A program made the translations under genes and the position numbers. Of a stretch of 64,000 nucleotides of DNA, positions 11,442-24,680 are shown piece after piece (position 1 is the first letter of the stretch; every line of letters begins with the position of its first letter). This stretch comes from Phyto melanocephala (Eukaryota; Arthropoda; Insecta; Diptera; Rhinophoridae), in the NCBI GenBank assembly GCA_941918925.1, contig OW799233.1, positions 143,904,223 through 143,968,222 on the forward strand. The letters run 5' to 3'. Under the pieces are notes generated by a model that saw nothing but the letters and a program-made list of their open reading frames with translations, made no database searches and was not told where the DNA came from.

Positions 11442-11893
11442 AAGGCTGGTTAAATTTTAAGGGCCGATGTTGATTTTGAATAAAACACAAATTATTTAGG
11501 AAATTATTGTCATTAATGTTCATTGTGATAATATTGGTATGGTTCATTTATGTATCGGCGGCACACCTCCACTCGATGGTTTAAATTTTCAATGACAATG
11601 TTGATGTTCAATTCTTGGGCATGAGATGAGTTCAGGTTGACTTCTCTTTTGCTACACTATCGCGAAACACACCAATGTTTTCCGTTCAACGAACTAATAA
11701 GGCATTCAAAGATGTTTTCACATTTCATACAGACCTGTTTTGCTGAAACTTAAATATTTTTCACGATTTTCCCCATTGTGGACGAATATGAACGATTGTG
11801 TTCACCAAAAGAATCACGAAGTGCACGAAATGCATTTTGATTTAAACGCCCATTTTCATAATAAGCCTGAATAACCAATGGCAACACATGTTT
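11442..11893 (-). mobile_element. Mariner-derived MITE retaining only the DNA-binding region
   Basis: The right end of the element lies at 11442 (AAGGCTGGTTAAATTTTAAG, preceded by TA). The body is the reverse complement of the element at 25563-26093. Both keep a degraded helix-turn-helix coding segment (NGRSNQNAFR- and HHRAQQL-like pieces) and then jump directly to the 3' end, so the whole catalytic domain is missing. The other terminus, expected near 11970, is eroded. Confidence 0.6.
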
Positions 11894-14425
11894 AACACAT
11901 TTAAGGCTTAATTAAAAAATTAAGCTGGTAAGCATAGTTCTGAGAAAATTTTTATATATATTTATGGTAAAATTCCTATAAGAAGCATAGGGCCGTAATA
12001 AAATCCTTCCATCTAGATCTGTTTATCGCGATAGTTTTAACCTTATTCAAACTAGTTTGCCTCGATTTCAAATTATCTGCGCCATTTGTGAACTAGTCGA
12101 TCACTTCTGCGTGTGCCCTGGTTTCCAGTAATATCTTTGAGCGGTTTTCTCATGGTGTAACCCATTCATTGCCATTTTCGACTTAGTATTCAAATTGTAA
12201 CAGGGGAATGCTGCATTTTTGGGCATAGTATACTGTTAGTAAATTCTCTACAAACTTGGGCTTGTCGCGATGGTTCTAAAAGCGTTCCAAATCGACTTCT
12301 TTTTCTTCATGTTTTTGTTTTCTTCTTGTTAAAGTTTTTGTTAACAGAGCATCGATAGTTCCGGACAGTGGGTGAGGTTATAATTTTAGCTGTGTTTACA
12401 AATATATAAACTAATTTGTATTCGCTTCACTTTCCCTTTCCCTTTCCCTTTAATAAAACAAATTTAAAAAAAAAATTATTAATAAACTTTTAGTTTTTAA
12501 ACAAAACTTAGTGGCTTAATACATGTAATTTTAATGACACTATTTTTTTTTTTTTTTTTCGTAAAATTTCATAAATGTACATATGCCAGATTCCGTCTAT
12601 GCATGTTCATTTCTATTCTTTGCTTTCTATTTCTTTCATTCTATACAATTTTCTGTTGAATTTTCTCTATAAATCGATTAATTATTGAATTGAATTTGTA
12701 AAGAATAAATAAAGAATTTTGCAAAATTCCGTTAAGATAGTGAATTTGTTAATGAATTTGTATAAATTGTTTTTTTTTTTAAATACATTTTTTATACAAC
12801 CTATAAGTTATTAATTTTTGTTATTACATTCAATTTTGCTTATTTTAGTTTATATTCAAAGCATGAATTTTTTGTTGTTATTGTTTAAAAAAGTTGGTTT
12901 ATGAATTCTGAAAACATACCTATTTGATTGAAAAACTATTTAATTTGAAAAATATCAATAAATAAAACGTAATTAATGCTTAAAGTATGTCTAAAACGAG
13001 CGAAAGGGAGCATAACACATTTAAAAATTTGTAATTCAAAAGTAGAGACATTTCCTTTAAAAATAACGAATGTTAAGAAATAAAAAAAAATCTCATAAAA
13101 AACTCAACCTCATTCTAAAAAGAGAATCAGATAAAAAAAATAATAAACGACATGCAAATTGGTAAACTTTATTTTAGCAAACATTTCCATAATAACAACT
13201 ACATTTCATGATGATAAAAATAAAAATAGTTTTTAAATTTATATCCTTTTTTAAATTTGGAACTACATAATAGCAAAGCTACAAGTATAAAATAGTACGT
13301 TTCTGTTATAAGCGATAAAATTTTTAGAAATTTATTTTCAATGGTACTTATAACTTGAAAAAGGTGCGCACTAAACTTGTTGACATATTGAATGGAAATA
13401 GCAAATGACAAGTGCCATTTATCATTAAAAACTATAGGGCATAGAAAAAAAGTGGATAAGCACTTTAAAAAACAAAACGACAAAAAGTATAATCCAAATC
13501 AAAATTTTGAATATTGTTTAAATTTAAACCTTAGCTTAAATGTGTTGTAAAAAATGTCTTGCAAAAAGCCTGAAACAAAATATAAATTACCTTTACAAAA
13601 ACCAAAATAAAAGTTTTAACAGCAAAATGATATCAACAAGTGAAAACACGTGTCAAAAACCGTCATTCAAAGTACTGTCAAAAATCTTTAGTAGCCCATT
13701 CGTGTTTGATTAATGATTTTACTACACACGCATCAATCATAATTTTCTAAAATATTTGTTTGTTTTTTCTTTCGATTTAAAATGTCAGACAAAAACTAAA
13801 ACTTTTAAAAATTTTAGCAAAACTGTCAGCTCTAAAAAATATTACGCACAAAGACTTGTCTTGTCTTGCCTTAAAACATAAAAGAAAATTTATAGGTTGA
13901 ATTTAACGCTAAAGGAATTTTATTCAGCTTCCGGATGTCGTAATTTTCTAGTGATTATACTCAGTAATTTTTGCTGATGCTGCTGCTCCACCCATTCAGC
14001 ACACTGATTTTCTCTTAAGGTCTGGTTTCAATATTCTACACAATCGCACGATCATTTATGGTAAAATCTGATATAATTCTGTCCCATTTATAAAAGTCGC
14101 AACAATATCTGTTGCCTGTGCCATACTATTGCAGAAAAAAAATGTAAAAATACATTCTAAATGTTTTTCGTAAATTTTATGCGTTTGTTTGCGTCAATTA
14201 TTTTTCAAGAAATAAAATCCATCTGTATTTTGTGTAAATGAAGCAAACAATGACAGACCTGTCAAACATATTTACTTTTAATACACACTAAGGTGAAATT
14301 ATCAGCCCAGCTGATGGGAAAACTTTTTGTCAAATTTGGTTGAATTTGCCTTGATTTTATTAACTAATGCAGAAAAGGAAAATGTAATTTTGGATTCGTT
14401 ATTAAACAATTATTTTACGTGTACT
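11894..14425. other. AT-rich block, no gene recognised
   Basis: Mostly low-complexity AT-rich sequence. It includes a CCCTTT run near 12429-12452 and a poly-T tract near 12541-12560. A minus-strand stretch ending at a TAG (11976-11978) reads NRSRWKDFITALCFL in one frame. That is faintly like the C-terminus of a non-LTR retrotransposon reverse transcriptase, but too broken to call. The 94-codon ORF at 13199-13483 (minus) is Phe/Lys-rich and matches nothing known. Confidence 0.45.
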
Positions 14426-15158
14426 TTTTATACCCTTCACACAGTGAAAAAGGGTATATATAGGTTTGTCATTCCGTGTGAAATTTCTACAATTTTCTTT
14501 TCCGTCCCCATAAAGTATATATTTTCTGAAAGCTTATGAATAGGGGAGTCGATTAAGCTCTGTCAGTCTGTCCGTCTGACAGTGCGTATGTTGAAATCAA
14601 CTTTTTGAAGCCCCCCGACATAGCTTGGACCCGGGTGAGGTATTAGAATATCAGAAATATTCGGGAGTAGATCGGTATTGAAAATCAGAAACATCGGTAC
14701 ATAAACAACTGAGATATGAGCAAAAACCCACGACCACCTCGATCTTTTTCACAAAAACAACATTACAACAACAACATACATACATACAAACGTGTGTACT
14801 GGTTAGAGAAAACGTGGCATCGAATCCCAGCGGAGCCAAAAAATTTTTTTTTTATTTTTTTTTTTTAATTTTTTTTTTTTTTTTTTATTTTTTAGTTAAT
14901 ATATTATTTATATTTTTATTATTTTTTTTTTTAAATTTGTTAAAAAAAATTTTTTTTTAAAATTTTTTTTAAAATTTTTTTTTTCTTTTAACAAGCATAC
15001 GTAAAGTTATAATTTTAAAATGGGTTGTTTTTATATATGTATGTATGTACGTATTTCATATGGAATGAATGGTGATACAAACTACTGTTATTGCATGACT
15101 ACACGTTGTGAAGGGTATATAAGATTCGGCACGGCCGAATATAGGGCTCTTACTTGTT
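14426..15158 (-). mobile_element. DINE-1/Helentron-like repeat (subfamily H), complete
   Basis: A single complete copy in reverse orientation. It begins TTTTATACCCTTCACACAGT and ends GAATATAGGGCTCTTACTTG. It holds the GTCC/GTCT run near 14565-14580, the CTCATATCTCAGTTG segment on the complement, the tRNA-like piece at 14797-14838 and a T-rich tract (14840-14990). The ORFs at 14327-14539, 14651-14839 and 15020-15262 are frames through the repeat. Confidence 0.8.
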
Positions 15159-15587
15159 TGATAATAAATGTGCTAAATATATGTATATATGTTGCTTTTG
15201 CTTCATTAATTATGTGTTTCAAAAATGTATATCCTTTTTTTATCAAATTTTATTATATTTAATATGTTAAAACAACTTTTCCATCCCTGATATACGAATT
15301 GGCCTTAACATTAAACATCCCCTTAAAAGTTGCTTTATTGTATTAATTCGCCGTTGCATATATATACCTTATGGATATGCCTTGATACACACTGTCATAC
15401 TTTATGAGTACACAATATTTTTCGACAAATCGAGCGACTAAATCTCATCTATTTAGTAAATTTTTAATATTAACAGTGTTTTTTAGAAAACTCTCTAAAC
15501 CATTAAGATTATTTTAAAATCTCTGTCTTATGAACAGTAGGAATTCTTTGTGAATCAAAGTGTTTTTTCCTTTCCGATACTGAAAAT
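15159..15587. other. AT-rich block, no gene seen
   Basis: Short unique-looking spacer between a subfamily H and a subfamily D repeat. No ORF of note. Confidence 0.5.
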
Positions 15588-16313
15588 ACCCTTCACCATC
15601 CATCTTAATCTTAATTTTTTCGATGCCATCTCCGATTTTGTATTTTTACATAGTTAACCTTATTATTTTAGTTAAGCCCTTTTATTCCATAACCATATTG
15701 ATGGCGTAAAGAAAAAAAATTATCCACAATATTCTTTCAGACACCTTCTTGGATTTAACGCTAACCAATTTATAATTTTGTTGTACGCCATTTTATAGTG
15801 GCGGTCATTATGGATTCGAAATATTTTGTATATGTATTTCTTTGGCCAAGCTCTTTCATTTGATACCCATATTGAGTGTTTTTGGGAATGCAGTAGTTGT
15901 TTGGTGCATTTTTTACGAATGTATCTAGAGGCATATCATATCTATTAATAATAATAATAATAACAAATATATCTATAAATTATCCGAGGACTAAAAAAAT
16001 TTAAATTTTGTACCGAAAATATAGGAAAAAAAGTGGCAGTCGCGTTTACTTGCTCATATCTCAAAAAGTTATGGAGTGATTGTGCTGGATTTCATTAGCG
16101 ATTCATTTCCGGATATTTGCAAAAGATTGGTACCACATACAGATCTAACTAACATGTGGGGGCTCCTAAAAGTTAATTTCAATTAACACACGGACATACT
16201 GGCATGGCTCAATCGACTTCCATAGTCACTATCTTTCAGAAAATATATACTTTGTGGGGTCGGATATTAATATCTTAGAAATTACAAACGGAATGAATTA
16301 GCAACACAGGTGG
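15588..16313 (+). mobile_element. DINE-1/Helentron-like repeat (subfamily D)
   Basis: Recognised by ordered blocks shared with other D copies: GCCATCTCCGATTTT, GTACGCCATTTTATAGTGGC, CTCTTTCATTTGATACC, CTCATATCTCAAAAAGTTAT, ATTCATTTCCGGATATTT, ACACACGGACATACT, AAAATATATACTTTGTGGGG and ACAAACGGAATGA. Its 3' hairpin is eroded. It is non-coding. Confidence 0.7.
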
Positions 16314-19300
16314 GAATTGATCCTCAGAATTTCTTTGCTTATTACATTTAATTTATCATTTAACTCACCATGCGCATGTACATATAAATACTCTACTTTT
16401 TGTTACACTTATTTGTAATATGTAGCATCTGAAACGTACTACTATATGCTTTCTAACTATTAAAAGTAAGTTACATTACATTACTTTTTTTTTACATCGT
16501 GAAGGGGTCTTTATTTAAATACGAATAAGTGTGTATCTGTATATGGGGAGAGAAGTTTTCATTTTCAAATATATTTAGCTTAGTTTCCTAGTTGACCAAA
16601 TTGTCGTAACAGTGCCTTTAAGACATTTTCTAATCTGTCACTGACACTATTCGGCATTTATTTTGTCGTAAAGATGATGCGGAATAAATCTTCGCTCTCG
16701 ACAATTTATGGAAGATAAATAAAGAAGCAAATTACTGCATTAAAATGCAGTCAAAATTTTTTTAAACATTCGAGTTATAAAGATTCTAATAATTACTTCA
16801 ATCGTGTTTGATTTCGAAATTTGCCCTTGATTTATGATAACGTTATATTTGAGACAAAGCTTATACTTATATATCTTATATATATCATATATATCTTACT
16901 TATATATTATATACTATATAAATATATCTTAAATATTGAACCAACTGGGTTGTTTAAACAACGTTAACTTTGAAACAAATATACATTTATATGTTTGTTC
17001 GTGTATAAGTACGTATGCAAGTGCATAACCGTGTTTGTTTTATTTTTCTTTTCAAATTGCAAATTGAAATTCGTTGTATGCACTAAATTTGTTGAGTAGT
17101 TATTTGAACTTTATATACTTAGGTGAGTATTTTAATTCGTTATTTTGCCAGCTGGTATAGAAATCTTTATACTAATTATGTGAAAAGTATTTAGAAAGTT
17201 AATTTTTTTTTTTGTAAACTAAACTACACTTTTTTAAATTTACTATCTTTTTGTTGGGATTTATTTTAGATTGTTATCTTTTACTGGCGCTTGTATTATG
17301 AACTCCGACCTTTAACTCAAATTTGGTTTACAGATAACGACTTTTTTTCCCAATCATTGAGTTTTTAATTTATTTAATTGAGAAGGTTTTGTAAAAGTTT
17401 TACTGGGAAATTTTTTAGGAAACTATGTTTGCTCTTGAGTACAAGTTTATTTTAGTTTTAAATATAATTTAATTTTTGTATTTACTCGTTAACAAAAATC
17501 TAGTCTGTAAAATTGGATATCTTTTTAACTACCTTACTCATACGATGATTTAAAGGGCTTATTTTATCTGTTTTTCTTAATTGCATGCCGAATATAGCGC
17601 TCTCTCAGTTCTTTAATATATCATTTTGTACGTAAATATTTGATTAAAAAATCATGTACTGTCATTTTGAAGTGTTGGGTAAAAGTTTCTGAATCAAAAA
17701 TAAATAATTTGGCAATGCCTCATGTATTTATTCCAAAATATGACGTAGTTTTTTTCTAAAAATTATTTTTTTCATTTAAACAACCTTATGTATTTAAAAT
17801 ATATTTTTTATTTGTTTTTGAAATCCAAAATGCGCATTATGTATATCAAGCTATTATAGCAAGTTGTTGATTTTAAGTGAATTATTTATGCCAAGCATCA
17901 AAACACAACCATGGAAAACAGATATTGAAGCAAACAACATAATTTCATGGTTAATCTGTGTAATTGATATACAAGAGACTTTTTTCTTTAGGTTTCTTTT
18001 TTGTTTTTCCTTTATGCCACCACATCTACTAGCATCACATCACAGTGTGCCAAATTCAATAAAAGCAATTATATGGCAGAGGTTTTTATCTTGCGTTTTT
18101 TATTTACTTTCTGCTTTTTCTATATTTTTTACTATTTGAAGTTTCCAACGATTGCTACTGCTAGTTTGATTGTCAGTGTGACTGACTACCTACAATTTTC
18201 AAACTGGCACAGATTTAACATAAATACAAAATAATTGGCAGCAAGTTATAGTACACGAAATTTAAACATTTGGTAATGAAAGTGAAATATACAATTGTGT
18301 ATAAATTGGAAAATATAACAAAAAAGATTTGTTTTTTTTTTTGTCTTAACTGAACGAGTTGGTGAAAATAATTTTTTATGTTACATTTAACTTGAAACAT
18401 TTTGGAGAAGATTGATTTGCTGGCAGGCTATTAAAAACGTATGTATATCAGAAAAACATTTTTGGTGAAAATTTAAAACGTTTTAATTTAGAAAACACTT
18501 TGGAAAAACATCTTGTTTTTAAATGTATATTTATATTTTGCCTAACTTCTAAACTTTTTCAAAGACTTTTTTTTTCCAAAATTCCTTTTAAAATTGTAAT
18601 AAATTTAAAAATTACGAATAATTTTCTTGAAATGAAAAAAATAGCAAAATATTTTCTATAAGTCAAAAATTTATTGAAAATTTTCTTTTAATCAAATTAA
18701 TTTTTTTTTAATTTAGCTCTTCTCAAATTAACTTTTTTTAATTTTCTATTAATTGGAAATTTTTAAAAGAAATAACACGAGTTGGAAATTTTTAGAAAAC
18801 TTAAATAATTCGAGAATTTAAACTAAAAATATTTATAACAAATTTCTGACATTTTCATTGTTAAACTGTGACTTAAACTTATGACTGTTTTTAACTTATT
18901 CAGGCTTACGTAAATTTTTTAAATATTTGTTTTATAAAAAAATTTAATTGTGTGATAAATAATAACCATCTGATTAAAGCCTCTATATAAAACAAAAACA
19001 TTAATTTTTCACATACTTATATTACATTTTATTTATTTTTTTTTTTTTAAAAAAAACCTGAAGTTAAAAAAATGCAGTTTGAGCTTTTCTTTGGATTTTA
19101 TTGATTTTTTCCTTTGGGTATCAATAAATTAAGTCTAGCACAACTACTTCCAATTGTAGTCATATTAGGCAATAAATCAGAAAAATTCATAATATGTAAG
19201 TATTTTAACAAAAAAAAAAAAAAAAAAAAACCCAGCTTCTGACTTAAAACCTTTTTGCCTAACTTCAAAGATATAATAAGTGTGAATGTTTAAATTTTTA

Positions 19301-20639
19301 GATCTCTGCAACTACTACAAAACTACTACTAAATGAAATTTGGCACACATATACATATGTAGATTAAAACATCGACTATTTTTGATTCAATAACGCAGAT
19401 AAAGTCGCGAACACACGCTTGTATTCTTTAATAGAAAACTTTTTTCGAAAATTATACAGAATATAAATTTAATTTACATATGACCTCTAAATGTGATCAA
19501 AACTAATATTTTCATGAGTCACAGTATTTGAGAAACCATAATTTACTTAAATTTTTAATGAAATCGTAATACAATATCCACATGACACGAACTATTCTTT
19601 TTTTCTTAACATTTAATGTAAGGTGGTGTGGCTAATGTACAATTAGATTAAATTATTGTATTAATTTGTTTTTTTTTAATTCAACTTAATATGCATGGTC
19701 TCCGCACACGCTGAAAATTAAAAAGTTGAATGCACAATACAAGTCAGAGACAGTTCATTCAATCATTTATACAACCAGTCCGCTCAATAGTTTGCTGACT
19801 TGATGACAACAATTCACAAATATATATCGTTACCTAAAATGTAAGATAACCTAAGTAATATTTAAAAAATATGCGTAATTCTGTTATAAAATTGCTAATC
19901 AATTTTGTTACATTTTTTTAATAAATAGAGCAGTTTGCGTTTTAGGTAACGTTATGTGCATATCGACGCGAAACTTATATACAAAATTTCAATAAGAGGG
20001 TGAAATAAACATGTATGAAAATTTTTTTTTTGAATTATTTTTTTTTTCGTTCCATGTAAATAATACTTAAGCCAACCAAGTATTTGTACAATAAATAACA
20101 AATAAAATGTTTATTCATACATACATGTGTATGAACGTGGTGAGAGTAGCGCAAGTAAAAATATTTTTGCAACCACAACTAAATATAATAAATCATGAAA
20201 GGACAAACACTCTTATTCATTAAATTTATGATCGCTAAAAATGTGTTTTTGTTTAAGCACTTGTTTCGCAGATAAATAGGCCTCCAGCAATGGAAACTGT
20301 CTTCATAGACAAAAACCTTGACCTGACAATAAAAATACGTGCTTTATGATTGGATGTTATTTATTTAGAGCATTTCTCGTAAACAGATCATAAATTGTTT
20401 TGTTGTTTAAAAATTAAATTTAAATTTTCATTGGTAATTATCAAATTTAAAAGAAACCATAAAAAGTTTTTTTTTGTTCTCAAACAAAGACTAGAAAATT
20501 TTTAAATCTTTTATATATGTATGTCTATACTATATAATTTTCTTTTAATATGTAATATATGTATGTATAACATAAATAGAAATATAATTATCATGTTATT
20601 TTATTAGAACGGCATAAAACTTTTCATTGGCAACATTGT
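16314..20639. other. Long AT-rich block, no gene recognised
   Basis: About 4.3 kb of A/T-rich sequence. It includes an imperfect (TATATATC)n stretch near 16870-16925, a DINE terminal scrap (GCCGAATATAGCGCTCTC) at 17587 and a poly-A tract near 19209-19230. A segment near 19330-19370 (AAATTTGGCACACATATACA) resembles sequence seen in Helitron interiors. ORFs at 17864-18139 and 18001-18234 overlap in different frames and resemble no family. A TTAG|GTGAGT donor-like motif lies at 17119-17127 without further support. Confidence 0.5.
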
Positions 20640-21380
20640 TTTTATACCCTTCACACAGTGAGAAAGGGTATATATAGGTTTGTCTTTCCGTGTGAAATTT
20701 CTACAATTTTCATTTCCGACCCCATAAAGTATATATTTTCTGAAAGCTTATGAATAGGGGAGTCGATTAAGCTCTGTCAGTCTGTCAGTCTGTCCGTCTG
20801 ACCGTCTGTCCGTGTGTATGTTGAAATCAACTTTTTGAAGCCCCCAGACATCGCTTGGACCCAAGTGAGGTATTTAAATATCAGAAATATTTGGGAGTAG
20901 AACGGTATTGAAAATCAGAAACATCGGTACATAAACAACTGAGATATGAGCAAAAAACCCACGACCACCTCGATTTTTTTTCACAAAAACAACATTACAA
21001 CAACAACATACATACATACAAACGTGTATACTGGTTAGACAAAACGTGGCATCGAATCCCAGCTGAGCCAAAAAAAAATTTTTTTTTAAATATTTTTTTA
21101 AATTTTTTTTTTTAATTTTTTTTTTTTATTTTTTAATTTTTTATTTAAAATATTATTTATATTTTTATTATTTTTTTTTTAAATTTTTTTTTAAATTTTT
21201 TTTTTTTGTTTTTTTAACATACATACGAGAATTTATAATTTTACAATGGGATGTTTTTATATATGTATGTACGTATTTCATATGGGATGAATGGTGACAC
21301 AAACTACTGTTATTGCATGACTACACATTGTGAAGGGTATATAGGATTCGGCACGGCCGAATATAGCACTTTTACTTGTT
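20640..21380 (-). mobile_element. DINE-1/Helentron-like repeat (subfamily H), complete
   Basis: A complete reverse copy that begins TTTATACCCTTCACACAGTG. It has (GTCT/GTCC)n at about 20776-20812 and the tRNA-like segment at 21028-21070. A T-rich tract follows (21072-21215), and it ends GAATATAGCACTTTTACTTG. The palindrome ATTCGGCACGGCCGAAT marks the 5' end. It is very similar to 14426-15158. Confidence 0.8.
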
Positions 21381-21532
21381 CTATAACGGAAATGTTGCAA
21401 TTTAAAAATTTTAATTTTTCTTCATAGCGTTAACATAACAGGTTTAAAGTTCAGATTTCATGTTGAGTTTTCAGTCAATCATTCAGTAACACTATTATAT
21501 TTATTTTTTTTCATAAACTTAAATATCTATTA

Positions 21533-21998
21533 TAAAGGTTTTCAATAAGAGTGGTAGGATTTCTTAAAAAAAAACACACTTATGGTTAAGGAAATTCAAA
21601 AGTTTTTTTTTAATGTGAAGTACAATCGATAGAATTAAGTTCTAAATAAAACGTCATTCAAATGGCCTCCACGACTCTTTCTGCAGGAACAAATTCGATG
21701 AACCCAATTTTCGAGCACTTTTTCCACTCATTTAAGTCGTATTTTATGAATGGCACGTTTAATATTGACTTTTAAAGCTTGAAGAGAGTCTGGTTTATTT
21801 CGAAAGACCAATGACTTAAAAAAGTTGCAATTGGAAAAGCTGAATAATTTGTAAAAGTTGTTCTTGCGTATATCTCTCAATGTTGAAATTGTAAACACTA
21901 CTGAATTCAATGAAAAACAAATGACAGTTCATGACATATTGCAAATGGCCAAAACGTCACTTCCAAATCATATCATCCCTTTTGGAAAACCTTTTACA
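21533..21998 (-). mobile_element. Mariner deletion derivative (GTAAAAGGTTTTCC family)
   Basis: The inverted termini read TAAAGGTTTTCAATAAGAG on the left and, on the complement, TGTAAAAGGTTTTCCAAAAG on the right. On the minus strand the short ORF joins the start of a mariner transposase (RDIRKNN, from the ERYTQEQ region) directly to its far C-terminal part (FKSLVFRNKPDSLQALKVNI). It continues outside the ORF as ENWVHRICSCRKSRGGHLND. The entire catalytic core is missing. The same family occurs at 41947-42791 with a different, smaller deletion. Confidence 0.75.
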
Positions 21999-22854
21999 TT
22001 TCGAGTGGAATGAGTTTAATTCCGGACTTCTTTAAATTTCGCTTAAACAGTCGTGTCTGGATGGACACAACTAAACAAAAGATGCAAGCTGAAGTGTCAA
22101 ACTGAAGTAAAAGTGGCAGCTTTGTGACAAAACTGAAATAGACACTTTTCGAAAATACTTACTGCCGTATTCATAATATATTTTAGGTTTATTGAAGGCT
22201 TCTTTAACAAATAAAAAAAACCAAAGCATTTTGTATGAATCGGGCACTTATTATTTCACTAAATTTTCTATAAAACATGTTAAAAATCAAAAAGAAAAAG
22301 TAATTAAACGGCTTTTTATAGGATTTAGACAATTTTAATAGTTTGACATATTTATTTACTTTTTTCATTTTCTACAGCTAACCTTGCTCTTTAACGTCGT
22401 TTTAGAACCAATTGCAATGTGAATAATATAAATATGAAATGTCCTTTTTAATTTCACTAACGAAAGCTTTTTAAATAAACAGAATGGTTATTTAATTCCA
22501 TTTCCGCACGGATTTTAAATCTGTTATATTCTTTTTTTTTATCACTAAACTGTCTTAAAGAACTTAAAAATACTTGGTGTGTATTGCAGTTCACCCACTT
22601 CACCGTCATCTAGTTTTAAATAATTTCTTAAGCTTAAAATATAGCTTTATTCTACTAATTTATTTATATTGACTTAAATTTCTTTCCTAAAATAAATCCC
22701 ATAAACTGTAAGCACCAAATCTAAGAAAAATATAAAACAACAGAACATCTTTTAAATTAATGATGTGCAAAAATAAAAATGTATTAGTATTAGTGATTAA
22801 AATAAATTTATTCGTAAATTTAGTCTTTCAATGAAATTTGAACGTTAAAGTAGG
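21999..22854. other. AT-rich block with an isolated Tc1-like end
   Basis: No gene. CAGTCGTGTCTGGATGGACA near 22051 resembles the terminal repeat of the element at 54138-54861, but no partner end was found. Confidence 0.4.
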
Positions 22855-23282
22855 AGGTAGGCGTTAAAGACTGTGTGTCACCTTAATTTTTTGGCATAAT
22901 AGTGACATCGACTGGAAAGCTACATATATGTATGTAAATATTTTAAATTTAATTAACAGCAGATAACGTGAAAAGTGGGCGTTATAGTAGGCGTGTCAAA
23001 GTAGTTTCTGCTATTAAACTCAAGACAGATGTGTATTCTGAGAGAAATTATATGTATTTGAGATAAAGCATTATATAGGAGGTAGGCGTAAAAGTGGGCG
23101 TGTCACATTTATTTTCCGTTAGTACAAAGCCTTTCACTAAATTTATAGATTTTGAAAATTTTTGGGGGAAAATATTTTTTTTCTCAGGAAGTATACATTC
23201 GAAATTTCATGACTCTACGACAATGAGTTTGGACACAACTCCATTTTATTCGATGTTGGAAGAACACGGCTTTTTTAACCTA

Positions 23283-23291
23283 CACTTGTAT
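23283..23291 (+). repeat. 9-bp target duplication, left copy
   Basis: CACTTGTAT immediately precedes the inverted terminus GGCTCCACG. The identical 9-mer follows the other terminus at 24681-24689. Confidence 0.9.
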
Positions 23292-24680
23292 GGCTCCACG
23301 AAAAGCCCCCCAATGAAATAACGCCCAGGAAACAATCCCCAATGAAGTAAACCCCAAAAAATTGGAAATAACACCCAAAAACAGTGGATGAAATAACATC
23401 CAAAAATAAATGAAATAAACCTCAAAGCGAAAACGAAACAACCCCCAATATTTGGGAGTTATTTCATATGAAATAAATCCCAATGATGAAAATGAAATAG
23501 TCCCCAATGAAATAAACCCCATCAGCAACAAAAATGAAATTATGCCCAAAATTTATAAAAGGGCCAGATTCATTAAGGATTTCATGAAGTTAATATGGAC
23601 CAACAGCAAAATCGCAAATTTATTGATATAAATCGTGTGGAGGCCCGCAGGCGTCTTCTTCATAATAAGAATATATGCAACTTCGAAAGTGTGCCAGCAT
23701 TCATAATCAATTTTTTTTGGTGAAAGAACATACAAAGCTCGTTTAATAGTGACTACTTTTGGTTTTGTAGATGGACTAAGTCCAGTGCAGTAAATTTCAG
23801 ATCAGCCACCAACGAGCTATCCTAAAACTTTACGAATAACTTGAAAATCCAACTCATGGGAGACGTTATTATAGTTACAATATTGTAAAGAAGGCAATAA
23901 TTTTCTGTAATGGAGATGTAAGGAAGTATGGACAAAGACTTGTATAATATTTCCAATATATTTATTTTTGAAACCCAACTATCAAAAAATTATTTTCATG
24001 TACATACATAAATAATAAACTTAATACATTATACGTAAGAAATGATAAGTTAAAACAAAATGGTTGCTCATGAAATCAAGATGGAGAAAATATACGTTGT
24101 ATGTACAAATGCTGCCAGTTGGTTACACTTTATTATTATGGACCTCCTCACTGCTTGGCAAAAGTGGAACCAACCACCGATTACTTTTGATTTAGGGAAA
24201 ACAATAATTATTGCCGTCCGTAGACTAATTTCGTAGTCTGTCACGAAGGTCGCACCATCCAAATCCCGAACGTTATCATTTATGTATTTAAAAAGATATT
24301 GTAATATATTCACAGGCTAAAAGTTTTCTTGTAAAAGGCCTATTTTTATATAATTTATTTACAAACACCCCCAAAACCAAAAGCTTTAAAAATGAAATAA
24401 CCCCCGAATACAAAATGAAATATCACCCAAATTATACACGCTATGAAACAAGCCCCGAATTTTAAAAATTTGTGGGGTATTATTTCATTGGAGATTACTT
24501 CATAATTTGAAAACCCCAAATGAGAAATGAAATAATTTCCAAAAAAAAAAATGAAAGACGGCCCAACAAAATTGGGAGTTATTTCATATGAAATAACCCC
24601 CAAAAATGTATGAAAAAAATTTGGAGAATATTTAATTTCTCGTTTGGGCGTTATTTCATTGGGGGGCTTTTCGTGGAGCC
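23292..24680 (-). mobile_element. Foldback/Mutator-like (MULE) element, 1389 bp
   Basis: The termini are inverted repeats that begin GGCTCCACGAAAAGCCCCCC and continue AATGAAATAACGCCCA. Inside each end (about 23292-23550 and 24360-24680) lies an irregular tandem array of a short unit of the type ATGAAATAACCCCCAA. Such long repetitive inverted termini with a 9-bp duplication are the signature of Drosophila Foldback elements and related MULEs. The middle holds a fragment of MULE transposase (24068-24313, minus). The ORFs at 23280-23549 and 24355-24603 only translate the terminal arrays (repeated FISLG-like words). Confidence 0.85.
24068..24313 (-). pseudogene. MULE transposase fragment
   Basis: The 81-codon frame opens at a GTG, not an ATG. 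It contains VTDYEISLRTAIIIVFPKSK followed by VIGGWFHFCQAVRR. In MULE transposases the equivalent block is a catalytic Asp in an (M/T)DFE context, then FP, then G-C/W-FHF-Q, so both the Asp and the His-containing motif are present. Everything N-terminal to this block is missing: the first Asp region and any FLYWCH or SWIM domains would have to lie where the terminal array starts 45 bp away. Downstream on the same strand the frame closes into AT-rich DNA. It is a truncated, non-functional remnant that identifies the element's superfamily. Confidence 0.75.

Noticed and set aside
11976..12330. Possible LINE reverse-transcriptase C-terminus on the minus strand (NRSRWKDFITALCFL then TAG)
   Set aside because: Only one short frame resembles the family, the rest needs several frameshifts, and no catalytic or zinc-knuckle motif is visible.
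23280..23549. 89-codon minus-strand ORF rich in FISLG-like repeats
   Set aside because: It merely translates the ATGAAATAACCCCCAA array of the Foldback-like terminus.
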